Positions 1-6,395 of a stretch of DNA of 29,442 nucleotides are shown here, in pieces (position 1 is the stretch's first letter; the number at the start of each line of letters is the position of its first letter). Origin of the DNA: 21-14-0-10-32-9 sp964501945 (lineage in GTDB: Archaea > Nanobdellota > Nanobdellia > Woesearchaeales > 21-14-0-10-32-9); contig CAZCTY010000009.1 of NCBI GenBank assembly GCA_964501945.1, forward strand, positions 1 to 29,442, in the 5' to 3' direction. Under the pieces are notes generated by a model that saw only the letters and a program-made list of their open reading frames with translations, searched no databases and was not told where the DNA came from. The position numbers were made by a program, and so were the translations under genes.

Positions 1-885
1 GATGATAAGGATGATGAGGAAGACAGTGAAGATGATGAGGATAAAAATGGCGGTGATGCTGAGGACGACGATGAAGACGATGATGACAAGGAAGATGATG
101 ATGTAGGAGATGACGAGGATGAAGACAAAGAGGATGGTGTTGAAAAAGATGATAACGATGTAGAAGATGATGTTAGGGATGACAAAGGTGATGAAAAGGA
201 TGAAGAAACTTATGAGGATGACGGTGATGATTTAGATGACCATTTTTTAGAAGAAGAGGAAGATCCTCTTGATATGGAGGAGCCTATATCGCCAGAGCCT
301 AGAGATGAAGATCCTTCAATTATTCAAGAAAGCAGTTCAGGATTTTTTTCAGGTTTTACTTTGATTATCTTTGTTGTGATGATTTTAATGTTAGGCGTGG
401 GTGGATTTTATTATTATACTAATATGTCTGAAAATACTCCGGCTAATGCTTCTTCGAAAAATATTTCTCAATCAAGTGCAAAAGCTAATCCTGTAAATTT
501 AGTTAGTAATTTAAAATCTCATGGCGTTTCTGATTTTGAAATTTCAAAAAAATTAAAAGAGTCTGGTTTTTCAAATGAGGAAATTGTTTTTGCTCTAAAT
601 AATTCTTCAAAACAAAACCGGCCTTCGCTTAATCAAGCTAACTCGTCTAAAAAGTCTTCTCAAAGGCCTGTTGCTATGAAAAATCCTTCTGCTGTTCCTG
701 TTTCAGCGAGGGGTCTTTCAGGGGTGGCGATGGAGCTTGGTGTTGATTATAAAACCGTTCTCAAGTTAAAAAAATCTTTAAATCAAGCTAGAACAAATAA
801 CACATCAGAGTTATCTTTTAGGGAGTCTCTGGCAAGTATGGGTTGGAATGATAGGCAAATTAATATTATTATGAAAAAGCTTTAA
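1..885 (+). CDS. Acidic single-pass membrane protein, 5'-truncated by the window edge
   Basis: The frame is open from base 1, so the gene starts upstream; the ATG at 274 lies inside it. The 294 visible codons begin with about 90 residues that are almost all Asp, Glu and Lys. One hydrophobic segment follows at about visible residues 116-139, then a Ser/Asn-rich linker. The C-terminal 100 residues contain repeated short helical units of the form G(F/W)xxxxI, for example near 'SGFSNEEIVFAL' and at the extreme end 'GWNDRQINIIMKKL'. These resemble small UBA/CUE-like three-helix units, but that comparison is by eye. The acidic part is probably cytoplasmic and the helical part external, with opposite topology possible. 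I do not recognise the family. A very acidic tail also occurs on ScpB at 12578. Confidence 0.8.
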   Translation, partial: DDKDDEEDSEDDEDKNGGDAEDDDEDDDDKEDDDVGDDEDEDKEDGVEKDDNDVEDDVRDDKGDEKDEETYEDDGDDLDDHFLEEEEDPLDMEEPISPEPRDEDPSIIQESSSGFFSGFTLIIFVVMILMLGVGGFYYYTNMSENTPANASSKNISQSSAKANPVNLVSNLKSHGVSDFEISKKLKESGFSNEEIVFALNNSSKQNRPSLNQANSSKKSSQRPVAMKNPSAVPVSARGLSGVAMELGVDYKTVLKLKKSLNQARTNNTSELSFRESLASMGWNDRQINIIMKKL

Positions 886-931
886 TTATTACCACAAATA
901 TATTAAAAAGGAGTTGTTTTCTTAATTAATT

Positions 932-2182
932 ATGGGCAAAGACAAATTTAAGGATGTTCAATTGCTTGCACCTGCAGGTTCCTTTGAGGCTTTAAGGGCT
1001 GCTATTTCTGCGGGAGCTGATGCGGTTTATTTTGGTGTTGACAAGCTTAATATGAGGGCTAGAGCCGCGAATAATTTTTCTTTGAGGAATTTAAAAAAAG
1101 TTGTATCTTTACTTCATGAAAATAATATGCGTGCTTATTTGACGCTTAACGTAGTTGTTTATGATGATGAACTTAAAGATGTGTTGAGTGTTTTGAAAAA
1201 AGCGAAAGAGGCTCGAGTTGATGCTATTATCGCATCTGATTTTGCTATTATAACCAAAGCTAAAGAAATTGGTATTCTTGTTCATGTGAGTACTCAAGCT
1301 AATGTGTCTAATGTTGAGGCTTTATCTTTTTTTTCTGCTTATGCGGATGTTGTTGTTCTTGCAAGAGAGTTGAGTCTTGATAAAATAAAAAAAATTAATA
1401 AAGAGATTATTAAAAAAAACATAAGAGGTCCTTCGGGGAACTTGATGCGTTTAGAAGTTTTTATTCATGGCGCTTTATGTGTTTCTATTTCTGGTAAGTG
1501 TTATATGAGTCTTGCTAAATACAATCATTCTGCAAATAGAGGTGATTGCTTGCAGCCTTGTCGGAGGAAGTACAGGGTTTTTGATGAGGAAACTAAAAAA
1601 GAATTAATTGTTGATAATGATTTTGTGATGTCTCCTAGTGATCTTTGCACTATTGAGAGTCTTCCTTTATTGCTTGATGCTGGTGCCTCTGTTCTTAAAA
1701 TTGAAGGCCGTGGTAGAAGTCCTGAGTATGTTTATGAAGTTGTTAGGGCTTATCGTGAAGCAATTAATTTAATTCGTCAAAAAAAATATACAAAGAGCGT
1801 TGCATCTTCTCTAAAGACTCGTTTAAAAAAGGTTTTTAATCGTGGTTTTTGGGAGGGTGGTTATTATCTTGGCAGCAAAATTAACGAGTGGGCTAATACT
1901 TATGGTTCTAAGGCGTCGCATAAAAAATTATTAGTTGGTAAGGTCACTAATTATTATTCTAAAAAAAACGTCGCATCTATTTTAGTCGAGTCTAATTCTT
2001 TTAAAAAAGGCGATTCTTTGATAATTCTAGGTCCTACTACAGGTATTATTAATTTTGTTTGTGAGGGTATTCAAAAAGAATCTTCATCTATTAATGTTGC
2101 ATCTAAAGGCGAGTTGGTATCTGTTATTGTCCCAAGCAAAGTTCGTAAAAATGATAAAGTCTATGTCCAAAGAAAATCTTGA
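932..2182 (+). CDS. U32-family (peptidase U32 / TrhP-RlhA-like) Fe-S protein
   Basis: A 416-residue protein with the U32 N-terminal signature 'LLAPAGSFEALRAAISAGAD' followed by 'VYFG', typical of the TIM-barrel half. Cysteines 183, 190, 206 and 210 (C-x6-C-x15-C-x3-C, around 'GKCYMS' and 'GDCLQPCRR') match the 4Fe-4S ligands of the family. Bacterial members TrhP and RlhA make 5-hydroxycytidine in tRNA or 23S rRNA; older annotation calls the family peptidases. I infer an RNA-hydroxylation role, not proteolysis, but substrate is not visible. A small beta-barrel-like domain fills the last 80 residues. The ATG at 932 has an A/T-rich box (near 898-907) about 25-34 bp upstream; the AAGGAG at 907-912 is too far away to be its ribosome site. 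Confidence 0.9.
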   Translation: MGKDKFKDVQLLAPAGSFEALRAAISAGADAVYFGVDKLNMRARAANNFSLRNLKKVVSLLHENNMRAYLTLNVVVYDDELKDVLSVLKKAKEARVDAIIASDFAIITKAKEIGILVHVSTQANVSNVEALSFFSAYADVVVLARELSLDKIKKINKEIIKKNIRGPSGNLMRLEVFIHGALCVSISGKCYMSLAKYNHSANRGDCLQPCRRKYRVFDEETKKELIVDNDFVMSPSDLCTIESLPLLLDAGASVLKIEGRGRSPEYVYEVVRAYREAINLIRQKKYTKSVASSLKTRLKKVFNRGFWEGGYYLGSKINEWANTYGSKASHKKLLVGKVTNYYSKKNVASILVESNSFKKGDSLIILGPTTGIINFVCEGIQKESSSINVASKGELVSVIVPSKVRKNDKVYVQRKS

Positions 2183-2223
2183 TTTTTTTATTCTCACTCT
2201 TTAATAGTTATAAAATCAAAAGT

Positions 2224-2232
2224 TTTATAAAT
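2224..2232 (+). promoter_or_regulatory. TATA box of a leaderless gene
   Basis: TTTATAAAT is centred 26 bp before the ATG at 2254, where archaeal transcription would start at or next to the A of the start codon. There is no Shine-Dalgarno sequence, consistent with a leaderless mRNA. Confidence 0.7.
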
Positions 2233-2253
2233 TTATTTTTTTAGCTTTGTTTT

Positions 2254-3333
2254 ATGTCTGCAAATTACTTAGTTTTTTCTGGGTTTCATGCATTTGAGCC
2301 TAATGTAGTTCAGGCTTTATCAAATCATTTAAAATCAGAGTCTTTTGATGGTATAATTATCAACGGGGATATTTCTGGTGATGCTTATATTGATGAGTTA
2401 GATGCTGCGTTATCTGAGTATGGTCCTCATTTAGATGATATTTTACGCAGGGATTCTTCTCCTGGTGACGCGTTAAGGGTTAGCGCTTCAAATCAACAAC
2501 TTTTTTCATCTAGGTTTTCACAAGTCGAAGGGTATGATAACTTCAATTATTTCTTTGATATTGTAAGTAACTTCGCACGTTCAGGTCTTGATGTTTTTGT
2601 GAGTCCTGGTGTTTTTGATGAAGCTGGGTTGTATAGGCAAGCAATTAATGATGTCGCAAGTAAATTTAGTAATGTTGTTGATTGTTCTAAATATCCTGTT
2701 ATTCATCGTAGGGATCACGAGTTAGTTTTTATTCCTGGAATGTTAGAATCTGAGGATTTTAGTAGTGGTGTCTACCTTGATAAAGATGGTGAGTCTCGTG
2801 AATTTTTTGATGAGTTTAGTGGGCATTATATTTTTTTTAATCCTTGTGATATTATTAGCAAAGTAGAATCTCCAGAAGAATCTTTATTGTTCATATCTCA
2901 TCCTCCTCGTTTTGACAATCCTGGTTCTGTTGATCATCTTGGGGGGTGGTTGTTAAAAGAAGATTTTGTACTTAAGTATAGTGAAGGGGGTAGCGAGAAA
3001 TTTGAGAAAGGTTTGGTGATTTATGATGCTTATAAAGATATTTTTTTAGATCAAGGTGCGTCCTTGGAGAGATTTGATGAGAATGAGGGGGATGATTTGT
3101 TGAGGATTTTGTATAAAAACTCAGGGTTTAACAAGGTGTTTGTTAACAATCCTAATAATCTAAATTCTATTCACAATTGGAGCGGTGAGCGTTTATCTTT
3201 TGGAAAAATGTATGGGGAAGTTATTTGCGCGCCTAGTTTTGCTGATGATTTAATTATTGGTAATTTGAGGTATGATTCTGGTCGCGTAGGTGTTTTTGAT
3301 TTTAAGCTTGATAGATTTTTTAAACGTAATTAG
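2254..3333 (+). CDS. Calcineurin-like metallophosphoesterase-fold protein with degenerate metal motifs
   Basis: A 359-residue soluble protein. Its order of blocks recalls the calcineurin-like phosphoesterase fold: a first strand 'YLVFSGFHAF' (canonical SDxH), then 'IIINGDISGD' (canonical GD), 'VFVSPGVFDE' at about 115-123 (canonical GNHD/E), and 'LLFISHPPRFD' at about 211-221 (canonical GHxH). Several metal ligands are missing: the first Asp is Gly10 and the Asn-His pair is Val-Phe. The DNA polymerase D small subunit also uses this fold, but the protein is short for it and lacks an obvious OB domain. It may be a catalytically weakened or inactive phosphoesterase; the fold call is an inference. 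Expressed alone from a leaderless promoter. Confidence 0.55.
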   Translation: MSANYLVFSGFHAFEPNVVQALSNHLKSESFDGIIINGDISGDAYIDELDAALSEYGPHLDDILRRDSSPGDALRVSASNQQLFSSRFSQVEGYDNFNYFFDIVSNFARSGLDVFVSPGVFDEAGLYRQAINDVASKFSNVVDCSKYPVIHRRDHELVFIPGMLESEDFSSGVYLDKDGESREFFDEFSGHYIFFNPCDIISKVESPEESLLFISHPPRFDNPGSVDHLGGWLLKEDFVLKYSEGGSEKFEKGLVIYDAYKDIFLDQGASLERFDENEGDDLLRILYKNSGFNKVFVNNPNNLNSIHNWSGERLSFGKMYGEVICAPSFADDLIIGNLRYDSGRVGVFDFKLDRFFKRN

Positions 3334-3352
3334 GGTCTTTTAAAGAATAAAA

Positions 3353-3361
3353 TATATAAAA
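3353..3361 (+). promoter_or_regulatory. TATA box of tRNA-Val
   Basis: TATATAAAA is centred 29 bp before the first base of the tRNA. By the spacing seen at the leaderless genes here (25-28 bp), transcription should begin only about 1-4 bases before the mature 5' end. Confidence 0.65.
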
Positions 3362-3385
3362 CAATTAATGTTCTTCTTTTGTATT

Positions 3386-3458
3386 GGGCCTGTGGTCTAG
3401 TGGCTATGACATCCGCTTGACTCGCGGAAGATCCCCAGTTCAAATCTGGGCAGGCCCA
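3386..3458 (+). tRNA. tRNA-Val (anticodon GAC)
   Basis: The 73 bases fold as a full cloverleaf without an intron. The acceptor stem GGGCCTG/CAGGCCC is perfect; the D arm begins GTC and ends GAC with GG in the loop; the anticodon stem is TCCGC/GCGGA with loop TTGACTC; the variable loop is AGATC; the T arm is CCCAG-TTCAAAT-CTGGG; the discriminator is A73. Anticodon GAC sits at 3419-3421. GGGCC at the 5' end, GGTCTAG in the D arm and A73 are typical of archaeal tRNA-Val. CCA is not encoded. Odd point: position 37 is T, where a purine is expected. Confidence 0.93.
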
Positions 3459-3465
3459 TTTTTTT
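3459..3465 (+). terminator. Oligo-T stretch directly after tRNA-Val
   Basis: Seven T residues follow the discriminator base without a gap. Archaeal RNA polymerase terminates at T-runs, so the tRNA would be released with a very short 3' trailer. Read-through into the MscS gene 10 bp downstream is also possible. Confidence 0.4.
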
Positions 3466-3468
3466 AAA

Positions 3469-4554
3469 ATGATACGAACAATTGATGATATTTTAACTAT
3501 GGATTTCCATGGTAACATGGTTCAAGATTACTTGTTAGCTTTTTTTGTTACTTTGCTTATTTTTTTAGGTCTTATTTTTTTGTTTTCACTTTTCAAAAAA
3601 GTTCTCAGAAAACTCGATGAGCGTAATCCTGAAAAACAATTGTTTTCTCGTAAAATAGTCGAGGTTTTTTCATGGCCTTTATTTTTGGTTGTAGGTCTTA
3701 GTATTGCATCTGCCTCTCTTCAAAGAACAGAAGTTTTATCTTCTATTTTAACCGGTTTATTAGTTGTTATTATAACTGTTTATGTTGCTAAAATAATTGT
3801 TAAAATAATTAATTTTTCTGCAAATAAGTTCATTGAGAGGAGTAAAAACAGAGAGGATGCTACTGATCCTGCTTTAATTGAAATTTATGCTAAATTGTTA
3901 TCTATTTTAACATGGGTTCTTGTTGGGGTCTTGTTGTTGGTTTATTTTAATGTTAATTTAACCACGATATTTGCAGGTCTTGGTGTTGCAAGTGTTGTTA
4001 TTGCTTTTGCTCTGCAAAACGTTTTAGCTGATTTATTTGCATCTGTTTCTATTTATTTTGATAAGCCTTTTAGTAAAGGGGATTTTATTGTGACTGGGGA
4101 GGACATGGGTTTTGTTCAAAAAATTGGTATTAAGTCTACGCGTATAAAAACTTTGAACGGGGAGGAATTGGTTGTTTCTAATCGCGAGCTCACTGAGACT
4201 AGGGTTAGGAATTTTAGGCACATGGAGCGTAGGCGTGTTGCTTTAAACATCGGCGTGCAATATGATACTCCTTTAGATAAATTAAAGAAGATTCCATCAA
4301 TAATTGAGAAAATTTTATCTAAGATTGATGATGCGGAATTATCGAGGGCTCATTTTAAATCTTTTAAAGATTTCAGCTTAGAGTTTGAGGCTGTTTATTT
4401 TATTAAAAATAAAGATTATCAGTTATTTATGGACATTCAGCAAAAAGTTAATCTTGAAGTCGTGAAGGCTTTTCGTAAAGAAGGTATTGTTTTTGCGCTT
4501 CCTACTAAGACTGTTCATTTATTTCAAGAAAAAAAGAAGAAACGCTCCGCATAA
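3469..4554 (+). CDS. MscS-family small-conductance mechanosensitive channel
   Basis: A 361-residue membrane protein with hydrophobic segments at about 21-42, 68-83, 88-112 and 143-161, followed by the MscS pore helix and beta domain (about 164-260). The signature region contains 'GLGVASVVIAFALQNVLADL', then 'KPFSKGD' and 'TRIKTLNGEELVVSNREL'. The C-terminal alpha/beta cap runs to about 350 and ends in a basic tail. Channels of this family release solutes from the cytoplasm when membrane tension rises. The start is uncertain: ATG 3469 lies 10 bp after tRNA-Val, whereas ATG 3499 ('MDFHG') is placed about 32 bp after a TTTTAAAAT box and would leave the first membrane helix intact. Gene ends 10 bp before a convergent gene. 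Confidence 0.92.
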   Translation: MIRTIDDILTMDFHGNMVQDYLLAFFVTLLIFLGLIFLFSLFKKVLRKLDERNPEKQLFSRKIVEVFSWPLFLVVGLSIASASLQRTEVLSSILTGLLVVIITVYVAKIIVKIINFSANKFIERSKNREDATDPALIEIYAKLLSILTWVLVGVLLLVYFNVNLTTIFAGLGVASVVIAFALQNVLADLFASVSIYFDKPFSKGDFIVTGEDMGFVQKIGIKSTRIKTLNGEELVVSNRELTETRVRNFRHMERRRVALNIGVQYDTPLDKLKKIPSIIEKILSKIDDAELSRAHFKSFKDFSLEFEAVYFIKNKDYQLFMDIQQKVNLEVVKAFRKEGIVFALPTKTVHLFQEKKKKRSA

Positions 4555-4564
4555 TTTTTTTTAA

Positions 4565-4723
4565 TTATTTTTTCTTTATTAGTATCCATGTTTTAATTTT
4601 TTTGCAGTTTTTGCATGTTTTTCTCATATCGTATATATTTGAGCTGAATGCGTGGCTTACTCGTCTGGGTTTGTCCCATTTGTGTATGCCTATTTTGCAT
4701 AGAAGATTTTGTATTTTTTTCAT
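4565..4723 (-). CDS. 52-residue Cys/His (zinc-finger-like) small protein
   Basis: A short reading frame that starts inside the stop of the winged-helix gene at 4720: ATGA shares the start ATG (4723-4721) and the stop TGA (4722-4720), a classic coupling arrangement. The 52-residue product is basic. 'CKIGIHKWDKPRR' near its N-terminus and 'RKTCKNCKKIKTW' near its C-terminus place Cys9, His14, Cys37 and Cys40 as a possible zinc site. This C-x4-H...C-x2-C layout with a Trp after the His resembles small zinc-binding proteins found in many archaea and phages; no name can be assigned. It fills most of the interval between the winged-helix gene and mscS, and the ATGA junction with the metal-ligand pattern argues it is real. 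Probably co-expressed with its partner. Confidence 0.72.
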   Translation of the reverse strand: MKKIQNLLCKIGIHKWDKPRRVSHAFSSNIYDMRKTCKNCKKIKTWILIKKK

Positions 4724-5061
4724 TTTTGTTTTAGTTGTTGTTTCATTTCTGGTTTTGTTTCTAAGAATAACTTTACTCTCTCATCTATTTTTGGTTTGGC
4801 TCTTTTTCCTAGTTTGTAATATGTTTTTTCAGCTTCGGTGCCCCAGGAAAAGTCTCCTTTTTCTTTTTGGACATCTGCTATTGCTAATTCTTCTGTTTCA
4901 AGTCCTTTTCTTAAATGGTAGTATATTGCTCTTAAGGTTACCGCGTCATATACGTTTTTATAGATTTTGTATATGTGGTATCCGTGCGCGGTTCCTAGGA
5001 AGTATAGTATCTCAACTATGTTATCTCTAACTTTGCTTCCTACTGGTCTTCCTCGCGCCAT
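4720..5061 (-). CDS. Conserved archaeal winged-helix protein (PadR-like)
   Basis: A 113-residue basic protein beginning 'MARGRPVGSKVRDNIVEIL'. Its middle, 'YHIYKIYKNVYDAVTLRAIY' followed by 'YHLRKG', matches a helix-turn-helix with recognition helix, and 'GDFSWGTEAEKTYYKLG' the wing and following strand. From memory, a short protein of this kind with an RGRP(V/I)GS start is widespread in archaea; I know no demonstrated role. It is a DNA- or RNA-binding candidate. A box around GTTTTTTAAATAAA, about 28 bp upstream of the ATG, indicates a leaderless transcript that also carries the 52-residue gene downstream. Confidence 0.75.
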   Translation of the reverse strand: MARGRPVGSKVRDNIVEILYFLGTAHGYHIYKIYKNVYDAVTLRAIYYHLRKGLETEELAIADVQKEKGDFSWGTEAEKTYYKLGKRAKPKIDERVKLFLETKPEMKQQLKQK

Positions 5062-5210
5062 ATGTATTCTTTGTTTTTTTTATTTAAAAAACTTTCCATT
5101 TATTTTCTCTATAGAAAAGAATGTTTGAAACTACTCTATAATGAAAAAATATTTAAGATAGTGCGTTTTACATCTTTTATATTAATTTAAATGATTTAAT
5201 GGGTGTATTT

Positions 5211-6320
5211 ATGAAAAATATTTATTCAAGGCATTTTAAGGTTTTTATGTTTGTATTTGCGGTGTTGTTATTTTCTGGTTTTGTTTCTGCTGAAAGGGTT
5301 TCTATAACTGATTATCAGGAGGGGAATACTTATATTTTAGGTATGGAAAAAGATATTGATACAACTATTGGGGGGGATTTATTCTTACTCTCTGCTAGAT
5401 CTTTCATTCAAGGAACTGTCAATGATGATTTAAATGCTATTTCTGGGGAGATACGCGTTCAAGGGGTTATTGGTGATGATTTAAGATTAATTGCTGGTGA
5501 GGCTGATGTTAACGTGTATGTTTTTAATGAACTAAGAATTATTAGTGATAGTTTAGTTATTAGTAACACTACCGTTGTTAAGGGCAGTTCTAATATAAAA
5601 TCGTCTAACGCTAAGATAAGTGGTTTGTTTCATGACTCTGTCAAGTTAGATGTTGAAAACTTAGAGCTTGATGCTGTTTTTGAAAAAGATCTTGTTATTA
5701 CTGGAAAAAATATTGTTATTAGTTCCGGTACTAAAGTTCTTGGCGATTTAACTGTTCCGCAAGGAACTGAGTTGCCTGAGGGTCTTTTTGTCGCGGGGGA
5801 AATAGTTTTTGAGGAAAAAGAATTAGATATGATGTCTTCTAGAGAATTATTTGTCTCAAAGGTTACTTTGTTTTTAATTTTAGCTATTCTCGCATCTTTT
5901 ATTCAGCTTATTTTTGGGAATAAATTAAATACTTTTATGAGCGCTTCTTTAAACAAGCCTTTGTTGGCTTTAGTGATAGGTATTGTTGCTATGTTTGCTA
6001 TTCCTTTGTTATTTTTATTTTCTCTAATCTCTATACTTCTAGCGCCTATTGGTTTTTTGCTTATGTTTTCTTTTTTGATATTGTTATTATTAACGCCGGC
6101 TTTCGGTGTGTTCTTAGTAGGCAAGCAACTTCTTGAAATGTTTAATTCATACACTGATGCTAGGTTAGAAGTGTTCGTTGGAGCTCTCGCACTTGTCGCG
6201 ATTAGTTTTATTCCTGGTGTTTTAAATTTGGCTTTCTTCTTCTTATTTGCTCTGTTTTTAGGGACCGTTATTTTATTGTTATTTCCTAGAAAAAGAAGAA
6301 AGAGACGTTCAAAAAAGTGA
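5211..6320 (+). CDS. Bactofilin-like polymer-forming domain fused to a membrane domain
   Basis: I start the protein at ATG 5211 (369 residues), not ATG 5199, because GGGTG at 5201-5205 is a short ribosome site before 5211. Residues 1-27 are a signal peptide ending 'GFVSA'. Residues about 28-195 are short strand repeats rich in Gly-Asp, such as 'GGDLFLLSARSFIQGTVNDD' and 'GEIRVQGVIGDDLRLIAGEA', the pattern of a right-handed beta-helix of the polymer-forming (bactofilin) type. The second half has about four to five hydrophobic helices between residues 215 and 360 and a very basic end 'PRKRRKRRSKK'. The repeats would lie outside the membrane. Function is not known; a surface scaffold is plausible. 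First of three consecutive surface genes. Confidence 0.75.
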   Translation: MKNIYSRHFKVFMFVFAVLLFSGFVSAERVSITDYQEGNTYILGMEKDIDTTIGGDLFLLSARSFIQGTVNDDLNAISGEIRVQGVIGDDLRLIAGEADVNVYVFNELRIISDSLVISNTTVVKGSSNIKSSNAKISGLFHDSVKLDVENLELDAVFEKDLVITGKNIVISSGTKVLGDLTVPQGTELPEGLFVAGEIVFEEKELDMMSSRELFVSKVTLFLILAILASFIQLIFGNKLNTFMSASLNKPLLALVIGIVAMFAIPLLFLFSLISILLAPIGFLLMFSFLILLLLTPAFGVFLVGKQLLEMFNSYTDARLEVFVGALALVAISFIPGVLNLAFFFLFALFLGTVILLLFPRKRRKRRSKK

Positions 6321-6395
6321 TTTTCTTTTTTTTTCGTATATTTTTTATTTTTTTCATAGTAGTTATTATTAAAAAGTTTTATTTCTCTTTTGCGT

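Noticed and set aside
1..270. GAT/GAG-rich repeat as a possible tandem DNA repeat or CRISPR-like array
   Set aside because: No constant repeat unit or spacers; it is an open frame of Asp/Glu codons continuous with the downstream protein.
4602..5030. 142-residue plus-strand reading frame rich in Leu/Phe/Ile
   Set aside because: It is antisense to the winged-helix and 52-residue genes, both of which have motifs and promoters; the hydrophobic composition is the usual shadow of Lys-rich coding on the other strand.
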